Source of the DNA: JAJEEA01 sp965243615
GTDB taxonomy: Bacteria; Acidobacteriota; Vicinamibacteria; Vicinamibacterales; UBA8438
Direction of reading: 5' to 3'
NCBI GenBank assembly: GCA_965243615.1
Contig: CBDEVO010000003.1
Span: 4,650,001-4,714,000, forward strand
DNA length: 64,000 nt
Shown here: positions 35,806 to 45,822 of the stretch, piece by piece
How the letters are laid out: every line of letters begins with the position of its first letter
Position numbering within the stretch: the stretch's first letter is position 1
Translations under genes and position numbers: made by a program
The notes under the pieces: generated by a model
The model's database searches: none
What the model saw: the letters and a program-made list of their open reading frames with translations, nothing else
What the model was told of the DNA's origin: nothing

Positions 35806-38232
35806 CTAGACGTGGGCCATCAGCCGGTCGTGACCGGTCGGCGCCTGCTCGAGCCGGCTCAGGATCATGTCGCGGGTCACCGGCGACCGGAAGAGGTCGC
35901 CGTTCTGGCCCAGCGCGTCGGCGATGGCATTGACGACGGCCCCCGAGCCGGCCCCCTGCGCCGCCTCGCCGATGCCCTTGGCGCCCAGCGGGTTGAACGG
36001 GTCGGGCAGGTCCGCCGAGCCCCACTTCATGGGCTGCTCGTGGGGCACGTCGAGGATGCCCGGCGGGCGGTTCTGGTAGAAGCGCTTCGCCACCAGCAGC
36101 CCCCAGCGCCGGTCGTACACCCACTTCTGGCTGAGGGCGACCGAGAACCCCTGGATCGCCCCGCCGAACACCTGCCCCTCGAACGTCTTGGGATGGATGA
36201 TGGTGCCGGCGTCGCACCCCGCCGCGTAGTCGACGAGCCGGATGTCGCCGGTCTCGACGTCCACTTCGACCTCCGCGAACCCCGCCACGAACGACATCCG
36301 TCGTCCGCCCTCCTCGAAGTTGTCGCGGGCGACCCCCATCAGGCCCTGGCCGGCGAGGCCGGTGGCCGCGGCCACCGTCATCCCGTTGATGTCCTCGGGC
36401 AGCTCGTGCCCGTCGTATCGGCCCCCGATATCGATGGCCCGCTGCGCCGCCCGCGCGAAGCTCATTCCGATGCTGCGGTTGCCGGTGCGGAAGACGCGCT
36501 CGCCGCCGATGCTGTAGTCCCCGGGCACGCCCCCGAGGTCGCGCGCCGCGATCTCGCGCAACTTCTCCCGCGCATCGAGCACCGCCGCCCAGTTGGCGCG
36601 GGTGTGCGCGTGGGTGGTCGAGCTGCCCCCCTGCACGCAGCTCCACGGCAGGTGCCGGCTCGTGTCGCCCCACGCGACGTCGCACTTCTCCCACGCGATG
36701 TCCATGCCCTCGGCGGCGGCCCGCATCATGTCGAAGGTCGACCCCGTGCCGAGGTTGCCGATGCCCGACTGGATGGACATGCGCCCGTCCGGCCGGATGA
36801 CGAACAGCCCGTCGACCCCCGACGCGCCGGCCGCGAACGTGCTCAGCGCGACCCCGACGCCGGTCACCCTGGGGCCGTTGCGCCGGCCGCTGCGCTGCAC
36901 CCGCTCGCGCCAGTCGAAGAGCTCGGCGCCCTTGTCGATGGCCTCGCGCACGAAGGCGCTCGACACGTGCCCCTGCTCGCCGTCCACGCCCGGCGCGCCG
37001 AACTTCGCCTGCCCCTCGGGCGCGTTGACCTTCAGCACCTCGACCTGGTCGAGGCCCAGCTCCTTCGCCGCCTTCTGGATGATCGGCGACAGCATCGTCA
37101 TCGACTGCTCGCCCCCGGGGGCGCGCTGGGCGCCGCGCGGCGGCGTGTTGGTGTAGACGCCGGTGCCGCGCATGCGCATCGCGACGGGCTGATAAGCGAG
37201 CGAGCCCATGACCCCGAGGTTCATGTGGTCGCCGGACCGCGCGTAGGGGCCGGCGTCGCCGACGGCGTGGACGTCGAGCGCGGTGATCCGCCCGTCGCGC
37301 CGCATGCCGAGCCGGATGCGCGCCTGCACGCCGGGGCGGGCCTTGCCGAACGCCGTCTCGTCGCGCCGGGTCACCCGCATCATGACCGGCTTGCCGATCT
37401 TCTTCGACAGCAGGATGGGTATCTGCGCCTGCACGTAGCCGGTCGCCTTGCTGCCGAAGCCGCCCCCGGTGAACTCGTTGATGAGGACCACGTTCGACGG
37501 CTCGACGCCGGCCCAGCGGGCCATCGGCCCGACGCTGCGGTTGGTGCTCTGCACCGACGGGTAGACGTAGAGCTTCTGGCCCTCCCAGTAGGCCATGGTG
37601 GTGCGGCTCTCGAGCGGCTGGTGCGAGAGCGACTGGTGGTACGAGTGCTCCTCGATGACGACGTCGGCCTCGGCGAACCCCGCCGCGAGGTCGCCGTACG
37701 ACCACTCGTCGGTCGCCTCGGCGTCCATCGGGATCTCGCCCGGGGCGAGCCCCGCCACGTCCGCCTCGGTCCACTTCACCTCGCCGAGCTCGCGCCCCCG
37801 CATGGTGTTGCCGTCGGTCCGGGCGTTCGGCCCCCCGGGCCGGAGGCTGTCGAGGGGGTCGAGGACGAACGGCAGGGGGTCGAGGTCGATGTCGATGAGC
37901 TCGATGGCGCGGGCCGCGGTCTCCTCGTCTACGGCGGCCACCGCGACGATCGGCTCGCCCTCGTAGCGCGGCTCGTTGGTCAGGGCCGCCTCGTTCGGGG
38001 CGTCGACCTCGGGCAGGTCGTCGGCGGTCAGGACGCCCTCGACGCCGGGCAGGGCCTCGGCCGCGCTGGTGTCGAGCGACACCACCCGCGCGTGCGGCAT
38101 CGGGCTCACCAGCAGCTTGCAGAAGACCATGCCCTCGGCCCGATGGTCCTCGGCGTAGCGGGACCGACCGGTGACCTTGGCGTGAAGGTCCGGCAACCGG
38201 TAGTTCTTTCCGAGCAGTTTGTAGTCAGCCAC
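35806..38232 (-). CDS. Xanthine dehydrogenase-family Mo-binding subunit, solitary
   Basis: An 808-residue Mo-binding subunit. Blocks are VTGRSRYAEDHRAEGMVFCK, INEFTGGGFGSKATGY, RGAQRAPGGEQSMTM (substrate-loop region), and the catalytic Glu in LGAKGIGEAAQGAG. It has no export signal. Unlike the operon at 20044, no 2Fe-2S or FAD gene flanks it, so it must borrow subunits, use others encoded elsewhere or work differently. It resembles the large subunits of 4-hydroxybenzoyl-CoA reductase and related aromatic-processing enzymes in overall plan. Downstream is the ThDP enzyme. Confidence 0.88.
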   Translation of the reverse strand: MADYKLLGKNYRLPDLHAKVTGRSRYAEDHRAEGMVFCKLLVSPMPHARVVSLDTSAAEALPGVEGVLTADDLPEVDAPNEAALTNEPRYEGEPIVAVAAVDEETAARAIELIDIDLDPLPFVLDPLDSLRPGGPNARTDGNTMRGRELGEVKWTEADVAGLAPGEIPMDAEATDEWSYGDLAAGFAEADVVIEEHSYHQSLSHQPLESRTTMAYWEGQKLYVYPSVQSTNRSVGPMARWAGVEPSNVVLINEFTGGGFGSKATGYVQAQIPILLSKKIGKPVMMRVTRRDETAFGKARPGVQARIRLGMRRDGRITALDVHAVGDAGPYARSGDHMNLGVMGSLAYQPVAMRMRGTGVYTNTPPRGAQRAPGGEQSMTMLSPIIQKAAKELGLDQVEVLKVNAPEGQAKFGAPGVDGEQGHVSSAFVREAIDKGAELFDWRERVQRSGRRNGPRVTGVGVALSTFAAGASGVDGLFVIRPDGRMSIQSGIGNLGTGSTFDMMRAAAEGMDIAWEKCDVAWGDTSRHLPWSCVQGGSSTTHAHTRANWAAVLDAREKLREIAARDLGGVPGDYSIGGERVFRTGNRSIGMSFARAAQRAIDIGGRYDGHELPEDINGMTVAAATGLAGQGLMGVARDNFEEGGRRMSFVAGFAEVEVDVETGDIRLVDYAAGCDAGTIIHPKTFEGQVFGGAIQGFSVALSQKWVYDRRWGLLVAKRFYQNRPPGILDVPHEQPMKWGSADLPDPFNPLGAKGIGEAAQGAGSGAVVNAIADALGQNGDLFRSPVTRDMILSRLEQAPTGHDRLMAHV

Positions 38233-38408
38233 TTCAAGGCCCTCCCGGTGTTCCAGCCCCGCCCGTCCGGGCGGCGATCACGGCATTCTACCACCGGCGG
38301 CGGGGCGGCGGACGGCGCCGGGTCGGGCGCCCGGCCTGTCTTGTCCGTTCTCTCGGTCTCCGACTATCATCCGCTCAACGATTCACAGCACGCCGTCAGG
38401 AGGCATCC

Positions 38409-39905
38409 ATGCGCAGAACGCTCCCGCTCCTCGTCGCCCTCGCGACCCTGCCGGCCGGGCCGGCGGCGGCCCAGGACGTCGAGAGCGTCCTGCAGGCCGC
38501 GGGCGAGGCCATGGGGGCCCCGAGCTCCATCACCTACTCCGGGACCGGGTGGGTCGCCAACGTCGGCCAGAGCCACACGCCCGCCGACGACTGGCCCCGC
38601 TTCGAGATGACCGCCTATTCGCGCACCATCGACTACGACGCCCGGTCGTCCCGCGAGACCTACACCCGGCGCCAGGGCGACTATCCCGCCCTCGGCGGAG
38701 GCACGCCACTCGTCGGCGAGCAGGAGCGGACCCTTCTCACGAGCGGCGAGCACGCCTGGACCCTGCGCGGCGCCGACGCCGTGCCTCAGCCCGCCGCGGC
38801 CGCGGTGCGACAGCTCGACATCTGGACGTCTCCCCACGGCTTCCTCCGGGCGGCGGCCGCGGCGGACGACGCCAGCGCCGTCTCCGTGGTGCTGGAGGGC
38901 CGCGAGCTGACCATCGTGTCGTTCACCGCGATGGGCCACCGCCTGAACGGCACCATCAACGAGGACGGCCTCGTCGAGCGCGTCCTCACGTGGGTCGCGA
39001 ACCCCCTGTTCGGCGACATGATTTACGACCACCGCTACACCGGCTACCAGGACTTCGGCGGCGTGATGTTCCCGACCGTGATCCACTCGCACCAAGGCGA
39101 CCCGCGGCTCAACCCCGGCCACAACTCGATGGAGATCACCGTGACGGAGGCGGCGGCCGACGTCGACGCCGAGCCGCTGGCGGTGCCCGACAACGTGCAG
39201 GACGCGACCGTCCCGCCCGTCGTCGTCCGGTCCACCCAGATGGCCCCCGGCGTCTGGCGCCTCTCGGGCGGCAGCCACCACAGCGTCGCCATCGAGTTCG
39301 CCGACTTCATCGCCGTCGTCGAAGCACCGGAGAACGAGGCTCGGTCGCTCGCGGTCATCGCCGAGATCCGCCGTCGGGTCCCCGACAAGCCCATCCGCTA
39401 CGTCGTCAACACCCACCACCACGCCGACCACGCCGGCGGCCTCCGCACCTACGTCGCCCAGAGCGCCACCGTCGTCACCCACGAGGCCAACCACGCCTTC
39501 TACGACGACGTGGTGTTCCACCCCGGCACCCGCGCCCTCGAGCCGGACCTGCTCTCGTCGCGCATGCCCTGGTTCGCCCCCAACCGCATCCCGTCCTACG
39601 AGCTGGTGGGCGACGACGGCCACACCCTGACCGACGGCGAGCGCGTCGTGAACATCTACCCCGTCCTGCGCCTCGGGCACGTCGGCACCATGCTCGTCGT
39701 GCACCTGCCGGCCGAGCGCATCCTGATCAACGCGGACCTCTACTCGCCCCCCGCGCCGGGGTCCGACCCGCCCGCCGTCACCCCCAACATGCGCAGCCTC
39801 GCCCACAACATCGAGCAGCTCGGCCTCGACGTGGCCCGCCACGTGGGCGTACACGGCCTCGTCGGCTCGCACGTGGATTTCATGCGGCTGATCGACGGGG
39901 AATAG
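38409..39905 (+). CDS. Exported MBL-fold metallohydrolase
   Basis: A 498-residue protein with a signal peptide (LVALATLPAGPAAAQ). The first 260 residues form an unassigned beta-rich domain (TYSGTGWVANVGQ). The C-terminal metallo-beta-lactamase domain starts at about 275: zinc ligands in VVNTHHHADHAGGLRTY, VTHEANHAF, LRLGHVGTM and ILINADLYSP. It probably hydrolyses an ester, lactone or similar bond in the periplasm. It diverges from the molybdenum subunit gene, with a 176-base spacer between. The substrate is not evident. Confidence 0.82.
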   Translation: MRRTLPLLVALATLPAGPAAAQDVESVLQAAGEAMGAPSSITYSGTGWVANVGQSHTPADDWPRFEMTAYSRTIDYDARSSRETYTRRQGDYPALGGGTPLVGEQERTLLTSGEHAWTLRGADAVPQPAAAAVRQLDIWTSPHGFLRAAAAADDASAVSVVLEGRELTIVSFTAMGHRLNGTINEDGLVERVLTWVANPLFGDMIYDHRYTGYQDFGGVMFPTVIHSHQGDPRLNPGHNSMEITVTEAAADVDAEPLAVPDNVQDATVPPVVVRSTQMAPGVWRLSGGSHHSVAIEFADFIAVVEAPENEARSLAVIAEIRRRVPDKPIRYVVNTHHHADHAGGLRTYVAQSATVVTHEANHAFYDDVVFHPGTRALEPDLLSSRMPWFAPNRIPSYELVGDDGHTLTDGERVVNIYPVLRLGHVGTMLVVHLPAERILINADLYSPPAPGSDPPAVTPNMRSLAHNIEQLGLDVARHVGVHGLVGSHVDFMRLIDGE

Positions 39906-40024
39906 ACGCGCCGCCGCGGTTCGGGGCGACCGACCGCCGGCTTCTCGCACAGGTGTGTTATGGTGGACACAGGCGCGGCTGCGGCCGGCCAGCGACATCG
40001 CAACGTCGCGCCGGGACAGGACCC

Positions 40025-41116
40025 ATGACGACCTCTGGAACCACCATCCCCCGCTCCTCCTCGTCCAGCTCACCCTCGGCGCCGGCAACGCGGCCAGCCG
40101 AAGCGGTCGCAGCGCCGGCGCTCGAGGCCGACGCGGCCGCAGCGCCGGCGCCCGACGCCGAGGCGTTCCCCGGCTGCCGTGCCATACGCGTCACCCGCGA
40201 GGAGATCGACGACCTCGAAGGACGCATCGAGTACTGGGACGCCGCCACCGAAATCGCGATGGTGTGCGACCAGATCAGCGTCTACCACGAACATCCGGCG
40301 CAGCGCGTGGCGCACATGGCCGCGTTGATCGCGGTGACGCGGGGCTCACCCATCGAGACCTTCGGCCACGCGGACCTGCTGTTGCGCGACGAACGCGGTG
40401 AGCGGCGACGCATCCTGCAGGCCGACCAGACGGTGTACTTGCACCCGGAGCGGGACCGTCCCGCGGGCGGCGCCATGGTGGTCGGCGAAGACACCCTGCC
40501 GGACGTGATCGTGGAGGTCGATCACACCACCGACGTACGCCGCCGCAAGCTGGCGCTGTACGAGTCCTGGGGGCTGCCCGAGGTCTGGGTGGAGGTGCCG
40601 GACGCAGACTCGCCGAGCCGGGCCGCGAGCCGCGAGCCGGGCGTGACCATCCACGTCCTGCATCCGGACGGCTCCTACCGCGAATCGACCGAGAGCCGTG
40701 CGTTTCCGGGCTGGACGGCGTCGGAGATCCACCGGGCCATGAACGAACCGACGTTATCGATCGAGACCATGGCCGTCCTCGATCGGGTCGCCCGGGCGCT
40801 TCGCACCCGCGGCGGCGACCATGCGGGCGACGGCCCCTTCCTCCGCCGCGTACGCGCCGAGAGTCATGCCGCGGGCCGGGCAGAGGGCCGGGCGGAAGGC
40901 CGGACAGAGGGCCGGGCGGAAGGCCACGCCGGGCAAAGGACTCTCCTGTGCCGCCAGGCGGCGCGCCGGTTCGGCGCCGGGACCGCGGAACGGCTGGCCG
41001 ACCTGATCGCCCGCGTGGAGGACCCGGCCCGTCTCGCCGAGGTCGGCGACTGGATCGTCACGTGCGCTTCGGGCCGGGAGCTGCTCGATCGCTGGTTCCG
41101 CTCCCGGCCGTCCTGA
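40025..41116 (+). CDS. Uma2-family nuclease-like protein with repeat linker
   Basis: A 363-residue protein. A low-complexity Ser/Ala head (1-55) precedes a Uma2-like PD-(D/E)XK core: IEYWDAATEIAMV, then DVIVEVDHTTDVRRRKLALY, followed by LPEVWVEVPD. Residues 275-305 are tandem GRAEGRAEGRTEGRAEGH units. The C-terminal helical part (AARRFGAGTAERLADLIARV) resembles the DUF4351-type tail. This fused form is larger than the Uma2 gene at 6154. It is a single gene between the MBL hydrolase and the convergent PQQ dehydrogenase. Confidence 0.75.
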   Translation: MTTSGTTIPRSSSSSSPSAPATRPAEAVAAPALEADAAAAPAPDAEAFPGCRAIRVTREEIDDLEGRIEYWDAATEIAMVCDQISVYHEHPAQRVAHMAALIAVTRGSPIETFGHADLLLRDERGERRRILQADQTVYLHPERDRPAGGAMVVGEDTLPDVIVEVDHTTDVRRRKLALYESWGLPEVWVEVPDADSPSRAASREPGVTIHVLHPDGSYRESTESRAFPGWTASEIHRAMNEPTLSIETMAVLDRVARALRTRGGDHAGDGPFLRRVRAESHAAGRAEGRAEGRTEGRAEGHAGQRTLLCRQAARRFGAGTAERLADLIARVEDPARLAEVGDWIVTCASGRELLDRWFRSRPS

Positions 41117-41324
41117 ACACCGGACCCGCCTCTGCAGCGGACGGCCGTCCTCTCGCCGCAGCGCCGAAGCGCAGGCCGCGTTTGCGCCCTGACGGCGCCC
41201 GGCGCTCAGGCAGCGGTATCCACTCCGCCAAACAAGACCAGCATCTCCTGGTGGATGCCGGGCCAGGGCCGCGAGCGACACGCCCGGTTCGAGGCCCGCT
41301 GTCATCCCTGCCGCAATCGATGCC

Positions 41325-43298
41325 TCACGGCAGCGCGAAGGCGATCAGCTCCCCGTGATAGGTGCCGCCGCCCACGGCCAGCACCAGATACTGCCGCCCG
41401 TCGAGCATGTAGGTCATCGGTGAGCCGGTCTGCGCGGCCGGCAGATACACCGCCCCCCGCTCCTCCCCCGTCGCCTTGTCGTAGGCGCGCAGCATGGCCC
41501 CGCGCGCGCCGGACGGCGTGGTGACCGTCCCCCCTTCGCCGCTGATGACCAGGGTCTTCGTCGTCAGCGTGCCGATGCCGCCCGAGCTGCCGCCGGCGCC
41601 GCCGGTGCGGCCGGTGCGCGGGATGTCGAGGCCGCGCAGGGCGGGATGGTTGCGCACGAAGTCGGGGGTCTCGCCGTGCGCGATCTGCCACACGATCTCG
41701 CCCTCGTTGAGGTCGATGGCGGTGATGCGGCCCCACGGCGGCTTCATCATCGGCAACCCCCGCACCGTGGGGGGCCGCAGGCGGCCGCTGACGTAGTCCA
41801 TGTCCGACCGCTCGGGGTCGTTGACGAGGCCGATGGCGCGGTTGAGGGTGTGGGAGTACAGGTACAGCATCCCGGTGTCGGGGTCGAACGAGCCGCCCGG
41901 CCAGTTGGCCCCGTTGGGGACGAACAGGGTCGCGAGCAGGCCGTCCTGCCCGCGGACGATGGGCGGGGTGAACACCGGTCCGGTGCGGTAGCGCGACGCG
42001 ATCTCGAGGGCCTCGGCGTGCAGCTCGGGGGTGAAGTCGATGAGCTCGTCGAGGGTGAACCCCTGCCGCTCGAAGGGCGGGGGCTTCGTGGGGAACGGCT
42101 GGGTCGGCGAGTACCACTCGCCGGGAACGTTCCCCGCGGGCACGGGCCGCTCCTCGATGGGCCAGACCGGCTCGCCGGTGACGCGGTCGAACACGTACAC
42201 CCACCCCTGCTTGACGGGCTGGGCCACCGCCTTGATCTCGCGGCCGTCGACGGTGATGTCGACGAGGATCGGCGGGCACGGCACGTCGTAGTCCCAGATG
42301 GGATGGTGCACGAACTGGAAGTGCCAGAGCCGCTCGCCGGTCTCGAGGTCGACGGCGACGAGGCTCTCCGAGAACAGGTTGTCGCCGGGCCGGTGGCCGC
42401 CGTAGTAGTCGCCGGTGGGGATCTCGATCGGGAGGTAGGCGATGCCCAGCTCCTCGTCGACGGTCAGGTTGGTCCAGATCCCGGTGTTTCCGGTGTAGAC
42501 GGCGGAGTCGTTCAGCCACGTCTCGCGCCCGAACTGGCCGGGCCGGGGAATGGTGTGGAAGATCCACCGGCGCTCGCCGGTGCGGGCGTCGTAGCCGCGG
42601 ATGTAGCCCTTGACGTTCTCGCGGCTCGGGGGCGACCCGCCGGAGCGGTGCGAGGCCCCCACGATGACCACGTCTCGGGCGACGACGGGAGCGCTGTTCC
42701 ACCCGATCTCGCCGGTCAGCGGGTCGATGAACTGATCGTTGTCCCGCTTCAGGTCGACGATGCCGTCGACGCCGAAACCGGGCACCGGCCGCCCCGTCCG
42801 CGCGTCCAGCCCCACGAGCTGGTAGCCGATGGTGACCAGGTAGATGCGCTCGTCGCCCTGGCCGTCGGTCCAGTAGGCGACTCCGCGGCCCGACATGCGG
42901 CGGATGGCGTTCGTCCCCCGCTGCCCTTCGTCGAGCCGGTACACCCACAGCAGCTCGCCGGTGCCCGCGTCGAGGGCCACGACGTTGCGGCGGCTGCCGG
43001 CGGTGGCGTAGAGCACGCCGTCGACCATCAGCGGCGTGGCCTGGTAGTTGAAGTCGGGGAACGGCCCGAGGTTGGTGGTGCGGAAGCGCCACTCGACCTC
43101 GAGGTCGTCGAAGTTGCCGCCGTCGATCTGGTCGAGCGGCGCGTAGCGGGTGCTGCCCAGGTCGCCGCCGTAGGTCCGCCACTCCCCGTCGGCCGCGCCG
43201 TGCTGGGCGAAGCCCGCCGGCGCGCCGCAGAGCAGGAGCACCGCCGCCACCGCCCCTGCGCGCACACCCGCGCCGCTCACGTCTGATCGTGCTGACAT
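41325..43298 (-). CDS. PQQ-dependent glucose/alcohol dehydrogenase-like quinoprotein
   Basis: A 657-residue exported quinoprotein with a signal peptide (AVAAVLLLCGAPAGFAQ). It opens EWRTYGGDLGSTRYAPLDQI, as in soluble GDH-domain proteins, and has propeller blades VVALDAGTGELLWVYRLDE and AVDLETGERLWHFQFVHHP. The active-site stretch is HRPGDNLFSESLVAVD. Unlike membrane GDH, no N-terminal membrane helices precede the propeller, so it is probably free in the periplasm. Its sugar or alcohol substrate is open. It is convergent with the Uma2-like gene. Confidence 0.88.
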   Translation of the reverse strand: MSARSDVSGAGVRAGAVAAVLLLCGAPAGFAQHGAADGEWRTYGGDLGSTRYAPLDQIDGGNFDDLEVEWRFRTTNLGPFPDFNYQATPLMVDGVLYATAGSRRNVVALDAGTGELLWVYRLDEGQRGTNAIRRMSGRGVAYWTDGQGDERIYLVTIGYQLVGLDARTGRPVPGFGVDGIVDLKRDNDQFIDPLTGEIGWNSAPVVARDVVIVGASHRSGGSPPSRENVKGYIRGYDARTGERRWIFHTIPRPGQFGRETWLNDSAVYTGNTGIWTNLTVDEELGIAYLPIEIPTGDYYGGHRPGDNLFSESLVAVDLETGERLWHFQFVHHPIWDYDVPCPPILVDITVDGREIKAVAQPVKQGWVYVFDRVTGEPVWPIEERPVPAGNVPGEWYSPTQPFPTKPPPFERQGFTLDELIDFTPELHAEALEIASRYRTGPVFTPPIVRGQDGLLATLFVPNGANWPGGSFDPDTGMLYLYSHTLNRAIGLVNDPERSDMDYVSGRLRPPTVRGLPMMKPPWGRITAIDLNEGEIVWQIAHGETPDFVRNHPALRGLDIPRTGRTGGAGGSSGGIGTLTTKTLVISGEGGTVTTPSGARGAMLRAYDKATGEERGAVYLPAAQTGSPMTYMLDGRQYLVLAVGGGTYHGELIAFALP

Positions 43299-43648
43299 CG
43301 TTTCGTCTCCCCACGCGGCCGCCGCAAATCCGCGGCGTCGCCCGGCAATCGCGATTCACGACGACGGCCGGCGCCGACGGCGATGGCCGCACCACCGGCC
43401 GGTGTCCCGGTAGACTACCCCAGCCGCCTCTGTGCGGCACGTTGATCCGATCCGTCCTCGTCTTCGCCCCCCGAGCGTCACTCTTCGTCCGAGAAGCGGC
43501 CCACCTCGGTCGGGTAGACACGTCCCGATCGACCTGTGGGAACTGGACCGGCCGGCCGAGACCCGCGCCGCTGCCACTGGAGTCATGGCCCCTCCGGCCA
43601 TCGCCCATGATAGGCTTCGAAGTCAGCTCCGTCCGGGAGGGAGACCCC
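43299..43648. other. Divergent intergenic region, no gene seen
   Basis: This 350-base spacer lies between the leftward PQQ dehydrogenase gene and the rightward small exported protein. No motif-bearing frame or clear promoter pair was found. Confidence 0.4.
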
Positions 43649-44248
43649 ATGAGGAAGGTCATCGCCGTGGTCGCGGTGCTCGTTGCGGCATCCGAGGCGC
43701 CGGCGGCGCAGGCGGTCTGGAACGCCGAGGATCTCGGCGGCGGCGGCGCGGAGTTTCGGCTCGGCAACGACGAGGGGGCGGCGATCATTCTCGTGTGCCA
43801 GCGCGCCGGCGTGAGCGCCGGGTTCGAGTTTCCCGCGCTACCGGGACCCGCCGACGGCGCCGCGATTCGCGGGTTGCCCGGCGGAGGACGGCAGAACGTC
43901 GCGGTGGCGCCCGTCAACGACCACGTGTTCCGGCTGACGAGCGGCCGTGGGCTCGAGGCGCTCCTGCAGTTGCTGGGAGGCGCCCCCATTCTCGACGTGC
44001 GCGCGGGCGCCACGCGGGCGTCCTTCCAGGTGTTTGGGAGCGCCCCCGTCGTCCGCCAATGCCTGGATCGCCAGGATCCGGCCTATTGGGGGGAGGGAGG
44101 GCGGGTCCTCACCGCCGACGACAGGGCGGAGTTGCGCGAACGGCAGGCTCGGGCGCGCGAACGGGAGGACAGGGAGCGCGACCGGCGCGAACGCGAGACC
44201 CAGGAGCGCGACCGGCGCGAACGGGAGCGCGAACCCGCGCCCGAATGA
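43649..44248 (+). CDS. Small exported protein with Arg/Glu-rich tail
   Basis: A 199-residue protein; a GGGAGGGAG ribosome site precedes the ATG and a signal peptide (AVVAVLVAASEAPAAQA) follows it. The middle (residues 20-140) has VWNAEDLGGGGAEFRLGNDE and two Cys, and is of no family I recognise. The last 45 residues are nearly all Arg, Glu and Asp in repeats such as RERDRRERETQERDRRERER, predicted to be a single charged helix. Function unknown. Confidence 0.6.
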   Translation: MRKVIAVVAVLVAASEAPAAQAVWNAEDLGGGGAEFRLGNDEGAAIILVCQRAGVSAGFEFPALPGPADGAAIRGLPGGGRQNVAVAPVNDHVFRLTSGRGLEALLQLLGGAPILDVRAGATRASFQVFGSAPVVRQCLDRQDPAYWGEGGRVLTADDRAELRERQARAREREDRERDRRERETQERDRREREREPAPE

Positions 44249-44389
44249 GAAAGCCCGCCGACCCGCAGCCTCCCGCCAGCCTGTCGCAGGCACGCCGCGA
44301 CGGCACGTTGATTCCGCCGCATCGGTCCACTACGATGGGACTACGCACCCCGCATCGCCGTCACATCGCCACGTGAGGAGGCCGACCTG

Positions 44390-45820
44390 ATGCCTGCATC
44401 GAGCTTCCGGGGACGTTTTTTCGCGGCCGGCCTGACCGCCGCCGCCATCGCCATGATCGGCGCGCCGGCTGCGGCCCAGTCGGGGAACGCGGCGGACGCC
44501 GTCACCTACCACCGGGACATCGCACCCATCCTCGAGCGGAGCTGCCAGCATTGCCACCGCCCCGAGTCGGTGGCGCCGATGTCGCTGCTGACCTACGAGG
44601 ACGTGCGGCCCTGGGCGCGGTCCATCAAGTACCGCACCGGGCGGGTCGGCAAGCCGGACGTGATGCCGCCGTGGTACATCGAGAAGGACGTCGGCATCCA
44701 GGACTACAAGGGCGACATCTCGCTGAGCGCAGAGGAGATCGCGCTCGTCGCGGCGTGGGTCGACGACGGCGCCCCGCGCGGCGAGCCGGTCGACCGGCCG
44801 GCCGTGACCCGCGTCGTCGACGCGTCGGGCTGGCAGATCGGCGAGCCGGACCTCGTCGTCAGGTCGCCGGAGGTCGAGGTCCGGGCGACGGCGCCGGACT
44901 GGTGGGGGCCGATGGGCGAGTCGGAGACCGGCCTGACCGAGGACCGCTACGTCTCGGCCGTCGAGATGCGCGAGCTGAGCACGTACGAGGGGCCGCCCGA
45001 GCGCGACACCATCGGCGGGCTCTACGTCATCCACCACCTCGTCGTGCTGCCCGTCGGCCCCGACGGACGGCCGGTGGAGGAGGCGGGCTTCTGGCCGGTC
45101 CACGAGGTTGGGCGCAACCCCGACGTCTTCCACCCCGACGCCGGCAAGCTGCTGAAGGCGGGCTCGAAGATCCTCTTCCCGTCCGCTCACCTGCACTCGA
45201 ACGGGCGCCACACCCGCGCCCAGCTCGAGATCGGGTTCAAGTTCCACCCCGAGGGCTACGAGCCGTCGCGGACGGTGCAGATCATCGGCCCCGCCACGGT
45301 CGAGCTCGACATCCGGCCGATGGAGGCCGACCAGGAGTTCGAGGCGTTCAGCACCCTGATGGAGCACACCAAGATGATGGTGTACGAGCCCCACATGCAC
45401 GCGGCGGGGGTGCGCATGTGCCTCGACGCCATCTGGCAGAACAACGTCGAGACCCTGAGCTGCGCCGGCTACAACCACAACTGGGTTCGGGTCTACACCT
45501 TCGAGGACGACGCGGCGCCGCTGCTGCCGCGGGGCACCATCCTCCGCATCAGGGGCTACTTCGACAACACCCCGAGCAACCCCAACGTGTCCGATCCGCG
45601 GAACTGGTCGGGACTGGGCCACCGTTCGATCGACAACATGATGATCAACATCGGGCAGGCGGTGTCGCTGACCGACCAGGAGTTCGCCGACGAGATGGCG
45701 GCGCGGCGCGAGCGGCTGGGCCTCGCGCCGGGCGAGACGGTCATCGGGTGCCCGCTGTGCGGCTACCCCGACCCGGCCGAGCTGGTGCCGGCCGCGGCCG
45801 ACGACACCGAGGGCCAGTAG
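44390..45820 (+). CDS. Ascorbate-dependent-monooxygenase-like protein with haem c motif
   Basis: A 476-residue exported protein. After the signal peptide, a cytochrome-c-like site is CQHCHRPESVAPM (about residue 53). The later half matches copper type II monooxygenases (PHM fold): VIHHLVVLP, SAHLHSNGRHTRAQL, EPHMHAAGVRMCLDAI and CAGYNHNWVRVYTFED, with paired His residues for two copper sites. A C-terminal CPLCGYPD motif could bind metal. It probably hydroxylates an organic substrate in the periplasm. Its stop is 2 bases before the next ATG, so the two form an operon. Confidence 0.82.
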   Translation: MPASSFRGRFFAAGLTAAAIAMIGAPAAAQSGNAADAVTYHRDIAPILERSCQHCHRPESVAPMSLLTYEDVRPWARSIKYRTGRVGKPDVMPPWYIEKDVGIQDYKGDISLSAEEIALVAAWVDDGAPRGEPVDRPAVTRVVDASGWQIGEPDLVVRSPEVEVRATAPDWWGPMGESETGLTEDRYVSAVEMRELSTYEGPPERDTIGGLYVIHHLVVLPVGPDGRPVEEAGFWPVHEVGRNPDVFHPDAGKLLKAGSKILFPSAHLHSNGRHTRAQLEIGFKFHPEGYEPSRTVQIIGPATVELDIRPMEADQEFEAFSTLMEHTKMMVYEPHMHAAGVRMCLDAIWQNNVETLSCAGYNHNWVRVYTFEDDAAPLLPRGTILRIRGYFDNTPSNPNVSDPRNWSGLGHRSIDNMMINIGQAVSLTDQEFADEMAARRERLGLAPGETVIGCPLCGYPDPAELVPAAADDTEGQ

Positions 45821-45822
45821 CC

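Noticed and set aside
33889..38610. A 1573-codon plus-strand frame
   Set aside because: It is the shadow of the ThDP and Mo-subunit genes on the minus strand, with typical Arg/His/Val bias and no domain.
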